Assembly: GCA_963969345.1 (NCBI GenBank)
Contig: OZ017768.1
Span: 5,418,718-5,482,717 of the forward strand
DNA length: 64,000 bases
Source of the DNA: Turbatrix aceti
Lineage: Eukaryota; Nematoda; Chromadorea; Rhabditida; Panagrolaimidae
Reading direction: 5' to 3'
The position numbers and the translations under genes were made by a program. The notes below the pieces were generated by a model. It worked only from the letters and a program-made list of their open reading frames with translations, was not told where the DNA came from and searched no databases. Positions 22,601 through 35,682 of this stretch are shown piece after piece. Within the stretch, counting starts at the first letter, position 1. Each line of letters starts with the position of its first letter.

Positions 22601-25600
22601 CGGATTGTAAAGCCATAAAAATCAAGTCAAGCAGTCAAAATGTCGGCAAATTAGTGATTTAGTTCGTCTAGCGCAGGGGAGAGAGTCATAAAACGGTTAT
22701 GAAACAAAGGGATCACGTAAAGCGAGTTAGGCGTCACGCGAGACAGCGCATAAATATTACTTCGGGCTTGTTTTCTTGTTTTTGCGAATTTTACGACGAC
22801 CACGCTGGCAGAAGATCACCGAGTTCCCTGATCCCAAAAAATTTTAAAATCGAAAATGAGCATGGCTGGGCATGGCACACTGCCCGAGAGCGGTCCCAAG
22901 TAGGAAATAGACTGCAAACACGCATAGTAATATTTAGCAGCAGGAGCTGTGTTAGGAAACACCAGGTAAATGTTTAAAAATAATCCCTTTGACGTCTGAC
23001 GGCGGATATTTATAGTAGTCAGCCGCTTCGGGAAGCTCAGCACAGCGAGCCACCGAGCGAGCGTGCAAGCCTTGTCTGGGACAACTACGACAGTAATTCA
23101 CAATTAGTCCCGATTAAAAGACGCTAGAGGCGGCGGAAAGCACGGCATTTGTCAATATTGTGATTACAAGACCTCCTTACAATGCACGCCATTTTCGCGA
23201 CAAATTAACCCGACTTATCTATAAGAATAATTCGTGCGCGGATTTTTTTTGTATAGAAAAACAAATTTTTTAATTCACTCTAGTCTCCGTAAGTTCTTCC
23301 TTTTACGCAACTTCGAGTCTTTTCGTCTTATCAATTGCGTTAAAAGCATAAATTTTTCTAATTTTCATTTTGTTAATACATAAAATCACTCCCAAAGGTG
23401 AGAAAAAATACAGAAGACACTTCCTAAAATAAATTTTGATTTACAAAATTAACGGAAGTTGCGAACTCACAAAAACGTCAACGCTAGACCCCAGTCTTTT
23501 ATCCAATCGTAAAATATTGGAACATCGCCGGAGGGCATCGCCCTCCTGGAACGAACGACGCCAGCAACGGCACCGGAAGGCTGCCTTTCTCCCTGCGCGA
23601 ATGAAGCGAATGTCCACCTGGAGGGACCCAGTGGGAGGCCATGTTTTACCTGCGACAGATAGCGACCGACCGCGCTTTGATACACCATCTGGGCATACAC
23701 CAAACCCATCAAGTGGCAAGCAACGGACGGCCACAATGGGTGTTAATTGACTCGTCGTCCTCGCTGAACACGAAAGACCCCAGACAACGGCTTGGCCCCG
23801 GATATCCGAGGAGACAATGCGTGACATAATCGGCCGGTGCGCATTGCATTGTGCAATTGTGCCACAAGTGCGCATGACAAATTGACGACCAACTGTTTAC
23901 CCATACTCGGCCGGGGTCAAGCATGAATTAATGAATCACTGACACCTCTCTTCCTCTTCCTACAGTAACCCGACCAACTTTGGGAAGAAGAAAACGAACG
24001 CAAACACGTGCCAATACTGCCTGGAAAAACCAAAAATCGCATCTGTAAAGCAAATATGTAAGTAAGTACGAAACGAAACCCCTTGGAAGAACACAAAAAC
24101 AAATACATACTAAATATTTTGCTTTCAAAAATTAAGCGCAAATTCAAAAAATGGTCAATTCATTAGCCTCGCGACGGCTCACTCAGCTCATTCCGGTTCT
24201 TAACCCGGCAGCAAAGCAAAGTCAATCTCTGCCTGCCAAAAAAAGCAGTTAATTCTAAGCGTGTTTGGCAATCGGCGTGCCTCCTAAGCCAGAGGCCGGT
24301 CCAGTCCAGTCGGTTGATGTGATTGTCACCCATTAGCCCGTGCCTCATAATCCACTGCAATGGCGTTCATTATTCTTGGCATGCAGAGGGCTCCAAAAAA
24401 AAACAAATGCCTAAAACAAGTGCAAAAAGGTGTCCCGTGTCCTTATCAGCGGAGGAGGACGGAGGATGAGCTACTCCGCGAGCGCGCGTGCTTGACAGGA
24501 CCCCCTGCTGAGCAGGTTGGCTCGCCCGTCGAGGGTCGAGGATTGTTGGGATTGCCGCATCAAAAGCGCGGGATTAGTCGCATCGGGCGGGTATCAGTTT
24601 GTTTGCAGTCTGGTCCAGGCCGAAAGAAAGCGCGCGCACGGCTTTAATGTTGATTAATTGGACGACCGTATAAATAAATAAATCGGCAATAGATTTAATT
24701 TAAAATTAGGCCAAAGTGTGTTCAAACGATTCTAAAGTGTTCGAAAGTGCAACGACTTGACAAAAATTTTGCAGCGAACAATGCCGGACAGTCATGCATC
24801 ATGCCCGCCCCAAAATTTGTATCTAAATGTTGCCCGGAAACTCGTTTCTCGTTTCTCGCATCTCGTACCCCGACAAATGTATCATGTTTTAGGATTTGAA
24901 AAAATATCCAAGCGTACCTCTAAATTAGGCATTTCCCGTCCGTTGTGCCGACCACTTACAATTTAGACAATTTGGCGCAACTCAATTCCGAATTGTTCGG
25001 GCCAATGAAGGAGAGCCGAACACTGCACCGTACGGCACTCCTGCCTAGGGCCAATTTGGCACCCGCCGGTACAAAGGAGCGCCTTGGCATCCCTCACCTG
25101 TCAGACCCGGCCACGGAGATTTCTTCTGGTTTCCGTTCCAAAGTTGTCCAATTGAAGCCCTAATTGGTCAATGTGATCCCGTGCTGCCTGCACCTTTCTC
25201 CTTTTCCAATTATGCATCGAAAAACAAAAACAAACAAAAACACGTTCAAGTGCTTCTGATGATAATTTTTGAAAACAGTAACATCAGATTTTTTAAGAGC
25301 TGTTTTCTTTGCTACTGGAAAAAAAAAGTCAAAAATAGTACACATGTATGTACATATTCTAAGCTATCAAAACAATTATTGTTGGACGATGCTATAAAAA
25401 TCTATACGCATTAATTACTCCATGAATAACAAGAAAAAATTAGATAAGAGGATAATCCGGCACGTCACGCACCTGTGGCATTAAAAAGCAGCATCTGACC
25501 ACAGAGCGAGCGCCAGGTTTGGAAAGGTACAGGGGTGCAGGGGTGGCATATGGGGCAAATGAGTTCGAAAAAGAATAGATGTTTTTTTCTAACAGAAGAT

Positions 25601-26538
25601 CTGGGAGTACAGAACCCTCCAATGCCTCCCCGGCGGCACTAATCACTCCAGAAGTATCCCAGACTCAAAGATTCAGGTCAAGTGCTACGAGGGAGTCAGT
25701 CAGTTCATCGCATCACATCATCTACAGACTCCGCTCCGCGCCCTCCTGAAATCACCTGGCGACAGATTTGAAAGACAAAGAGACCTGGGCGCTAAACGGG
25801 CGCAATTAGCCGTACCTGTACTTACCTCGAAGGCGACAGACGTGACGAGGTTTCTTTGTCTGACAAACCGTATTGAGCAGGGCAGGCAGGTCTATAACAC
25901 ACCGTAATTACCGTAATTTGAGACAGACACTTGAAAACTTTCGTAATGGAGAATCACGGGAAATTAGCCGGAGAGAAGAAGGAAAAACACAGGCAATGAA
26001 TGAATGCAGCGAAGAGCTGTGATTCACGGAGACACGGCAACAAACGATGGGCATAAAAAACTGCCTGCGAATAATGATCTAATGAACAACGATCGCGTAA
26101 AAACAGTCAGCAAAAAACAGATTCTGGGAAATTCAACGGTGTACGGACTGTTGGATTTTTTTTATGACAGAAAACGAACGCGATTGTTCCACTTCATCAA
26201 ATTTTAAATATTATAGAAAACAAAGAAAGTTCGATGGATATTTGATATTTATCTGGCGTTCGTTCGCAAGAAAAGTTGTTCGTTGTTTGGTGAACATACA
26301 AAATTCATGTAGAACACGGATTAGCCAAGAACGCTGCTGCGGGCAAAAAAAAAACACACGCTGGTGTTAGAGCAAAAGCAAAGCGCGGTCGTATTTTCAC
26401 GGCGTCGTCGCGTAATTCGACTAACGGCTCGGCGACCCAGTTACGGACCAATAAGAGCAGGAGCCGCCTGCGCCTGTGGCAACAGTCCCGTCGAAGAGCG
26501 CGCGCGCTTGAAGGCGAGAGAGGCGGGGCAAGAGAGAT
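16677..26538. other. Gene-poor region, central part
   Basis: About 10 kb with no supported coding region on either strand. Open frames are all below about 145 codons, overlap each other on opposite strands and show no family resemblance. Many TAATTA-type cores and CAGGTAAG-like strings occur, but they do not pair into exons with a continuing frame. I saw no tRNA or rRNA gene by eye. It may be regulatory DNA of the homeobox gene or of an unseen neighbour. Confidence 0.45.
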
Positions 26539-26583
26539 AATTCGCATGCCTATGGCCTACGCCTGGCCATAGGCATGCGAATT
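26539..26583. repeat. Perfect 19-bp hairpin with 7-nt loop
   Basis: The arm 26539-26557 (AATTCGCATGCCTATGGCC) is exactly repeated in reverse complement at 26565-26583, leaving the loop TACGCCT. No gene flanks it closely. Confidence 0.9.
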
Positions 26584-27011
26584 TGGTAACACACCGACTA
26601 CCTGAAGGTGGAAATTCTGCGATGATCTCTGACGCCCACCCATTTTACCGGAGCTAAACAGCTCGGCAATTAATTTTTTCCTGATTTTTAAAAAATGAAT
26701 TCTGAAATCACAGTTTTACCTGTTTGGCATGCCCAAATCTGACATTAGAGACGAAATATTTATATTCACAACGAAAAAACTTATGTGAGCTCGCCCCGTC
26801 TGAAACGAAGCAACGAACAAATTCTCTCGCTTCCGGGCAGTCGGACAAAATTGCAAAATTGGACCAGACCAGGTAGACGGGACTACGGTAGCAGAAGTGC
26901 CTCCCCGCTCACGGTGACGGCCAAATTGCACCGCATGCCTCAGGAAATCGGGAGACCCAAACAATGCGGCTTCCCGGAGACTTCGTAAAACAATAGCGAT
27001 CTCATTTGGCA

Positions 27012-27055
27012 AAAATTTGAACAAATTGCCCTCACCTGCAATTTGTTCAAATTTT
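27012..27055. repeat. Perfect 18-bp hairpin with 8-nt loop
   Basis: The arm 27012-27029 (AAAATTTGAACAAATTGC) is exactly repeated in reverse complement at 27038-27055 around an 8-base loop. It lies about 430 bases from the hairpin at 26539 in the same gene-free DNA. Confidence 0.9.
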
Positions 27056-30000
27056 GGGGCGCCGCTAGTCGACGCCAATTTGCAGCCTTATGAGCGTGAT
27101 TACGAGGACAAGTCCGCCAAAAGGTAAGAAAGGACGCAATTTGAAGTGGGGTACAAAAACATGAAAATAAAATTTGGGAATGTCAGAAACAACGTTTTTC
27201 CGAAAATACATAAATAGTAATAAGTACTGCGATTCAAGGGTTTTTTGGGATGACAAAGTCTGATTTGGTGTGCTCATCAATATCCGTGATTGGCAAAAAA
27301 GTTTGCACCATCCGGCAAATTTGACTTTGGCGCCATCAACAAATTTTCCAGATGTAAGATAAATAAATCCAAACAAATATTATATGTATCCAAAGCAGTA
27401 ATGTTTGCGTCAATGCTGACAAATAAATGTGTGTATGCAATTTTTTGACGAAGGCATATCGGAAGCCCGGAGGGAGTGGGGTAACCGGGTATTATCGCTG
27501 GTCGTTTAGGCCAAATTTGTACATGTCAATTTCTGGAAGAACCCCTGCCGGCAGCTATGACAACAACAGCTGCAGCAGCACGAACAGCACCAGCGGCAGC
27601 TTCTTTTCTTCCTACTACCATAATCCGGGGGAATGTGATTGTGACAAGTGGAATGAATGAAATTGTGCCCTCCTTGCCCTTGATTCGGACGTTGGACGGT
27701 TCCGTCAAAGTCCACCCCTCTCTCTTCCCGCAAGCAATTATGTATACATGAGGCACTGCGCTCACATCCAAAAAGATTTTTTGTCACCTCGAGTAATGAG
27801 GGGCTCGTTAAGGGGGCCGGGATAGTCAAATAAGTCGGTCGGTAGTGGCCGCGCTGTTTATCCAGCCGGTCGAGGACCAAACAAATGAGCAATTACTTCG
27901 TTTGGGGCAATTTCGCCAAAATTGCTTTGCAAAAAATCGGGCAACAGAGAGAAAAAAAAGATTCCTCGACTCCAGCTTCGTAATGAATTGCCCGACACTA
28001 CGGTACACGCGGGCCGCTGCCACCGCCGTAATTGGCGCGGCCCATTGAACAGACACGCGCCCGACCGCGTGAACGTGGCCAATAATGCCGTGTGGTGATT
28101 AGACCCAGTCCATGGCTATGTCCGTGGTCGTCTGTGGCGGGCTACTGGGCTACGAGCGCCTAAATTATATAGTAATTAATTTTTCGGCACCCCCCAACTT
28201 GGTTATAACTGTTTGCACGCTCGCGCTCAAAATCGCGTGCAAAAACTAAATTTGGGAACTAATAGAGCATAAATTAGACAAAACGCGCTGTCGCCGATGA
28301 TTTCGAGATTATATGTGGCCGGCGGACGAAAAGCGTTTCAAGTGGTGCCGAAATTGACGATATGGCAAACACACTTTGCTGGAGGGAGGGCAGAGGAATT
28401 TTTCAGAGGGGAAAATGAATCTGGGGACGACCGGCGGCTGTGGAGAGCAGGTACGGCTCAAATGTGATCCGGAGCACGTCAGAATGTCGTTCATTCAAAA
28501 GCACAAACAAAAACGGGCACCTGGATTTGGACAGATTTGGATGTTGTGCAAGTGGATTACGAATTTGAATTTGGCATTCTCTTCATCGACGGCGGCTTAA
28601 AATACAAAATACAGTCATTTTGAACCGAATTGGCACAACCCAGGAGAGGTTGTACCCTGGACAAAGAAAAACATCCGAATGCACCAAGAGTTAATTTCAT
28701 TTTTTCCCGGCAAACGCATCTCTTTCACCTGTCAAAACAAAACTGGCTTCAAAGTCCTGTGCATAAACAAACCGCTCTTGCCACACGCGCTGCTGCCGGC
28801 GATGATGAATTTTTTAATTAAAGAAGCCGGGAAGAAGCCCCGATAGACGCAAAGTTTCGTCCGGTCCGCTCCGCGCACCCGGCACCTTCCACCTTTCAAA
28901 TGGATAACGGAACAGGCAAAAAGAAAGGAAGCAAGAAGCAAAAGGCACAAAAAAAAACACGCATAATGACCGGTCATCAAACTTCGCATCAACCCTGACT
29001 CTTCGACAGTCTGTTATATTTACAAGCTCATGACAACCAACGCCCCTAACGCCCCAGCAATCCGATTTATTTTGATTTGTGCCCGTATTTTTTGCCTGCT
29101 ACAGTACCCCGGGCAACAACTACTTCATGCACACAAAAAAAGTCATCGATTACACGGCTATTTAGTGAGTCGTTCCGTTCCGCATTCATTCTATCATCAT
29201 CAAATTCTCTTTGTTTCACCTAACGCACATGGGAACAAGTGCAAATCGCTCCTCCCCATCTGTTCTGTGTTTTTTTACACGCTGGCTGGCCTGAATTCGA
29301 TCACGAAGGAGACGGGAGAATATGGCTTCGGGGTCCGGGTCCGTTAATGCAATTGATTTTGAACAACCGATTTTGTTGCGCGCCGTTATTTATCCGAGAT
29401 TAGTGAAGAAACGAACACAAATTGCCAAATTGCCGTTCCCGTTCGTTCTCGCGCGAAAAAAGTCGAGAACGTGTATTTTGCGCTCGTTTGCCTTGCCAAG
29501 TGCGAGAAAAAAAAGGACAAACAAAAAAGAGCTCAGGTTATCGTAAAACAATAATTTGTCGAATTTAGCGTTCGCAAACAAATAAACAAACAAACGTGAA
29601 TCACGTCAAACGCTCGGTAATGTCATGCACATAGATAATTCGTCGGACAAGCAGGCAAGGCAGTAAAATCCAGTTCCAAGCATGTTCTGCGCCAAATTCA
29701 TTCCGATTGAAGCTAGTCTCGAATTTGTTGTTTGTTGCAAGCTCAATATTTAGTATTTGCGGAAAGTTTACGGCGTCACTGTAAAACCACTTTGCTATGA
29801 TCATCATCGCCTTTCACGCTGCCGACTCTCTCAGAACCTGAGCATCAATACACGCAAAGTCATCAAAACATTGCCAAATTTCTCCCAGATGACTCTTCGC
29901 CCCGGCGAAGAATTGTTTTGTCGTGTTCTGGCAACAACATGATTCGGGAATCGCGGAATCGCGAGAAGGCGCGGGGGTTGGGGGAGTCTGTTATAACAAC

Positions 30001-33000
30001 AACATCTCCATCTCCATCAATCATCATCAGCTCCTCTTCTCGCCCTCAAACAAGCGTAACCAACAGCGGAAGCCAGTTAGGTGACTCACGACCGACCCAT
30101 CCGACCGGGACTGCGGCTGCTGCTGCAGCCTGCACGGCTGGCTACCGTAAGGGAATGAATGGACGCAAAAATTTATGCATGTAAACTTCGAAGAATGTCT
30201 AGCCGAGAAGATTTGATTAATCAGGTTACAAGAGACCTGTGAGGAAACTAAATACCACCAAATATGGCCAAAACAACATGTACACGCTTTTTTTTTGGAA
30301 GAAGCCGATTATCCGTTAAGAAGGCGTAGACAACAGCGTAGACAGATAACGCTTTCATTCGCCAGCAGACAGAAATTTTGTTTTTGATAACAAAAGTTTT
30401 TTTTCGCTTTTCCCGTGTTTCCGGTGAAATTAATGAAAATTGTGATTTTTTGCATTTTTTTGGATTTCGATTTGGATTTCATATATCCGATCCGGCCCCA
30501 ATTTTCTTGGGCGACTGTAAATTTTATAGTAAACGCTGAATTTCGTAGTTGCTCCAGATGTATGCATACTACAGCAAAAAAATAAATCGGCGATTAAAAA
30601 ATAAAATATTTTTTACGTCAAGCAAGCGTCAGCAGGGCAAAAAAAATCCAACGACGCTCGTGGAAAGGAAAGCGGATCGCCGCGCCAAACATGCCGGGAT
30701 TTCGTATGGCTATCTGACCTTATATTGACGCACACTGCGGGTTATCAGCACCGAGATAAACTGATTTAGGGCTTACGAGACACATAAGACATGAGAATAC
30801 ATAAGAAATAAGCAGCTTCGGAGCGGATTTCGTTTTTCGTCTCGGAAGATTTTTCGCCGTATCACGCAGCGCAAATTATATAAAAAAAAAACTTGAAATT
30901 GAAAATTGAAAACCAAAAAAACTCGTAAGGGGGCCATAAAACGTTTTACGCTACGGTACGATCGACGCATGCAGGTAAACCAATTAAAAGCCCTAATGCA
31001 CTAATAAAGGCGTGTAAGTGAGGAACGGAAGCCAGCGTTCGTTCATTCATTCATTTTTCAATCAACAGCCAAATGGCAACATCGACAAAAGGCCTCTTTG
31101 CAAATCAAAACGATTTGGCGCGCGGCAATTAACAATGTTCATGAGACGAACGAACGAATGAACGAACAAACGAACGCGTTCAAAGCAGAGGCCACTTCCG
31201 GTCGACCGAGCGAGCCCGAGCCGCAAAAGTCACCCGAATCACTCAATCTGAAGGTGGGATGTTTACACAACAGGTGACTCGGCGCGCGACAAAGCCGAAT
31301 CAGGCTTCTTGCGCAACCGAATCAAAGTGCCGCCACGCAACAGACGATTAATTGGTCTGGTTTACTTTTGAGTGATTTTGGCACACCGCAATGATTTTAT
31401 AATTTTTACTTTTTTGAGGAGGTGAGATTTTTGAGGGTTCAGAGACGTTTGCCTCCGTCCGCGAATCGAACAAAGCCTCATTAGGCCGCCGCAGGGACGG
31501 GAAAGAGTTTAAACGGGGGAAATTAGCTGGAAGAATAGACATTTTCTTCAGGTGCGTGCCACTGGCATCATTTAGAGGGCGTTCAAGTTCAAAAACTCGG
31601 TGGACAAAAATTTCAAAAAAGTTGAAACGACCGTAAAAAAAAAAGCAAGAGTTTTCAGGTCGATTGGCCCCGAAAAGTGTGAATGAATCTGCTCATCAAT
31701 CATGCACGCGACGGTGACGTTAGACAGGAGAACATCGAATCACACTAAAAATCAGCTTATTAGCCAACAACCGGAGAAAGACGGAAGAGGGGGCGCGAGA
31801 ACACGCTGAGCACTATAGCAAACGGTTTTCGTGTGTGAATTAATGAGTGGCGCAAACAAGCGTCTTACAGGCGGTTTTTTGTCGTCACCGCCACCACCTG
31901 CAGCAGCCTAATGTAAGCTTCGGGAAAAAAACACAAGCTTCCCTCCTGAAGCTTGGAGGCTTCCAGGAGTGAATTTGAGGCTAATGTGAGCTCTTGCGAG
32001 CGAGCCCGGGTGAGATTTACGGTAGCCGGGCAAATGCCCGTCAAGCCAAGCCAACTGCCGCCGGGGAATTTGCCGCAAGCTGACTGGCTGACGGCTAATT
32101 TCATTCAAAACTTAAAAGTTTCCCTCCTCTTTTTTACACCGACAACAAATGAAATAAGCAGATCAATTTTTTCTCACTTTTTTCTTGCACGCCTGGTTAA
32201 TTTGTACTCGCACGCGTACTCTGATACGAAACAGGCCCTAACATCATCAGAAAAACTTGTAAAATCAAAATTTACCTGGACAAAGGTGCAAAAAGCGTAC
32301 AGCTAATTATCACATATTTGCTGAACACTTGTAGGCTTTTGACATCCCCGCTATGATCCATTGGTCTCCGCTGGCTTCCCGGAAGCCTGCACGGGAGTAA
32401 CCCCTAGAACACCACGCGTCAAGGGTCCTTGGATCCTCCCGGTACAAAAACAACGTTCATCCGTCCCCCGCCAGCGTGCGAGGATCCCGATGGTCCAGAC
32501 CCCTCGGAACTAGCATCCATCCGGACAACGTGTTGACAACGCCTCCCCCCCCTCATATGACGTGTGACAACCACTTGTCAGTCCCGACAACAAGTCAATA
32601 GGTCGTCTTTCGTGTGTTGTACCTGATGTCCTCGGGCAGCGGGCTTGTCCAACAAATTGGCGCGCGCGTCAGAAATTGAATTGTTGTCAGTTCCAATAAC
32701 ATCGTATCATACCGTCAATCAAAGCGAGTGCGCGGCGGATGAGCGAGCACCTGTTGGGAGTCCGGCAGAGGCAGCCGTCCGATGGATCAGGGCTAATCCC
32801 CGTGTAAATTAATACTAATCCACTTTGCCGACACTGTCGGGGCGGCTAACTTGGCAAAGCACCCCTGCTGGGCTTGCTTCTTCGCCCGAAATCTCGGACA
32901 GAATTCCAAACAAACAGCCAGTCATCATCCGAATAAACAATCATAAAATTCAAAAGAAGCCCAAAACATGGCGCATGTTTAAATTGACAGTAACAAGAAG

Positions 33001-33348
33001 CAATAAAATCCAGGGCTGCGGCGCCAGTCGTTTTTTTCATATTCGGCCATGGCGCTCTATAATTTAGACAACAATGACTCGTGGCAACGAGCACTCCGAC
33101 AGCTCGGCGCCACACAAATATGACAGGTTCTATAATTTTGTTCGACAAAAATGAAAGCTAGAAAATATTTGTGAAAACGAAACCCCATTATTTTTTCCAC
33201 TCGAGACTTCAGAAAATTCAAAAACGCAAAAAAAAACGAAATCCATCCAAGACCCAAAAATGCAAAAACGAAACTTATTTATTTTTCCTTTCGAGACCAG
33301 TCCAGAATTGTGAAAACGAAACCCATTTATTTTTCCATCCAAGACCAG
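27056..33348. other. Gene-poor region, distal part
   Basis: No supported gene in about 6.3 kb. CAG/GCAGCA-type tracts occur at about 27560-27600 and 30110-30135, and there is a cluster of AAGCTT-containing short inverted repeats at about 31915-31960. The final 150 bases before the Kelch gene contain three copies of a GAAACCCATTATTTTT / CGAGACCAG unit (about 33178-33350), and related strings occur in the first intron downstream (about 34170-34265). This looks like a small local repeat. Confidence 0.5.
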
Positions 33349-35427
33349 TCAGCGTTTGAGAATCTGCGAGATGAGCTGGTGGTGCGGAGGCAGGTCAACA
33401 ACAGCACCGGCAACCAGAGGCTGAGGTAGGCAGTGGGTCACCTCCCAGGTCGTGCCGTCAAAACGCTCGCACACACTCGTGCCCATGTCACCTGAATGGC
33501 CGCCGAAGACGTAAACGTAGTCATCCATGACGTAGGCGCAGAAATTTGTTCGATCCATGTTCATGCGAGGTGCGTCCTTCCAAGCGATGGCGTGTTCGTC
33601 AAAGTACTCGACGCCGTTCGTATTTCTTCCGTGCTGGAAGCCGCCAATAACGTAGATCCTGCCCCGGAAGAGCACCATCGCGTGCCCTGAGCGGGGCTGG
33701 CTCATGGGCGCTCCATCCGACCACGAATCAGTGGCAGGAGTGTAGATCTCGACTCGGTTCAGCGTACGCTCACCGTCGAAGCCGCCGGTTACGTAGATGC
33801 GGTCGCCGACGACGAGAGCAGCGGCATCCGAGCGACTTGTCTTCATCGGAGCAATTGCGGCCCAGAAATTACGCTTCGGGTTGTACATCCAGCATTCGGA
33901 AAGACGTCGGACCTGATCGAAGCCGCCGAAGCAATAGATACGTCCGTTGCATGCCGCGGCTGCCTGATAGCCTCTGAAAATTATAAAAAGTTGAGAGAAA
34001 TGTAAAATATTGCAAAAAACGCACTGATCGTTGGGAAACGGACATCTTGGCTGCCATTCGAGTGATTGCAAGTCAAGCTTCCAGACATTGTGCTGGAAGA
34101 CATCCTGATCACATCCAGCGATGAGGTAAATGTCCTAAAACATCAAATACAACGAAATAACAGGAAGATACGTATTTTCCATTCGAGACCCAACTTGGAA
34201 TGATCGTTTTATAAATTTTTTCCCTTTGAGACCCAACTTGGAACGATCGTAAGCTTTATATTTTCCCATCGAAAAACAGAACAACATACGTTGCGAATTC
34301 TGATGCACCTGTGATACGATAGCGGTTTTGGCATGTCCAACGCCGGCGCGGGCACCCAGTGATTTGTCGCTGGATCATAAACAATGGCGCTCTTCAGACT
34401 GAGATTCTTGTTCCATCCACCGAAGACGAGGACCAATCGTTTCGGGAGCCTCGGCTTCAGGCTACTGTATGTCGTGGTGAGACTCGTGACTTCGGCTTCA
34501 TCGAGGCCAAATTCGAGCGAGATAAAGGCCCTGAATGAGGAAAGGCATTCCTGGCGCTCGGCGATCGACGAGAACCGAATCGTCGTGAACAGGTCTTTGG
34601 CATTTGCGAGTGCCGATTCCCGGTTCTCGCGCATCCATTCGACGATGACGGCCTGAAGCGCGACGCCGTTGGGCCAGCATGCGTCGTCGCTCTCTGCGAG
34701 GTCAAAGATGGCCTCGATGGGAGCGCGTTGGAGTGCGCTGAACTGTTCTGGGTGGTTTCCGATAACGCTGGCCACCCGGCGTCGCAGGGAGTGATGAATC
34801 TTGTGATTCCGCTCCCTGGCAATGATCCAGAGTGGAATGACGTCATCATCGACGATGTTGCCCTGCGCGAGGGAGAGAACGTCGTCGACGACCGGCCAGT
34901 TGCCACAATCAGCGAGGAATTCGCAGAGCTTTGTAATACCATGCCAGTCATTGACCGGCCGGTAGTAGACAATATTGACGAGGATCAGTAGCGCCCGAGT
35001 GGGCAAATTGATGGGCTGTGGGGTGTCAGAAGCGGGTACAGGGATATCCCAGTCCGCGAAGAGTGCGCGATGGCCTCGTATCCTAAATTTATTGATTTTG
35101 CAGTTAAAAACAGTTTTTCCCATTCAAAACCTACAGTGCGCCGTCGGTCGAGCGAAATATGATATCGGCAGTGCCGCTGCTCGCGATATCAAGTGCCGTG
35201 AACTGCTTGCCCAGCATCTTGGCTGTGAGGTACATTGAGCGTCGATATACGGCCGTAGGTGAAGACGCATCGCCTTGAGCATCGGGACAGGCCATGGCTA
35301 CAGTAGTCGTAGGCGATTTTGCGTGGAGTCCTCTACAACTGACTGTCTTGACTGCTTCATCCGGCACTGATCGTGTTATGCTGATTTTCACTTCGTCATA
35401 AATAATCGTATCAGCACAATGCAGCAT
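33349..35427 (-). CDS. BTB-BACK-Kelch repeat protein (likely CUL3 substrate adaptor)
   Basis: Four exons (complement of 33349-33973, 34025-34134, 34290-35082 and 35135-35427) give about 606 residues. The N-terminal third has a BTB-like stretch (GTADIIFRSTDGAL, then IRGHRALFADWDI across the intron). A helical BACK region follows, then six Kelch blades with signatures such as RIYCFGGFDQV, RIYVTGGFDGERTLNRVEIY, RIYVIGGFQHG and YVYVFGGHSGD. Such proteins usually hand substrates to CUL3 ubiquitin ligases. The BTB part is short and divergent, so CUL3 binding is uncertain. The start at 35427 follows an acceptor-like GTTTCCAG that has no room for a normal upstream exon before the divergent gene, which fits trans-splicing. 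The exon 1 donor was placed at GCACT/GTAGGT because one base later would create an in-frame stop. Confidence 0.85.
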
Positions 35428-35682
35428 AGAATACTCTGGAAACTTCAAAAACGAAAAAAAAATTATGCTTTATACTGTAATTGGTGGGGCTGTCAGATAA
35501 AAAACAGAAAAAAAGTGATCATCCAATTTTTCATCACGAAAATGTTTCTCAACACGAAATTTTGGAACTGACTTTTACGCGCGCGCGCGCGCGATGACAT
35601 TTTTTTGTTTTTTTTTTCTCTCTTCTTCTCGAGAAGATCTTCGCTCGAGCTTGAACTTGAGTTAAACGAAGTTCAAGTCGTC
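35428..35682. promoter_or_regulatory. Short divergent promoter region between the Kelch and Hsp70-like genes
   Basis: Only 255 bases separate two outward-facing start codons. The segment contains a (GC)n run at about 35580-35593 and pyrimidine-rich DNA. The two genes must share this region unless their leaders are trans-spliced from a distance. Confidence 0.45.

Noticed and set aside
26716..27078. 120-codon minus-strand frame across a hairpin
   Set aside because: Has no ATG near its start, reads through a perfect hairpin and has no family similarity.
9593..33348. Possible tRNA genes, CRISPR arrays, or rRNA in the gene-poor region
   Set aside because: No set of matching A-box/B-box and cloverleaf arms, no regularly spaced direct repeats with unique spacers, and no rRNA-like conserved blocks were seen by eye.
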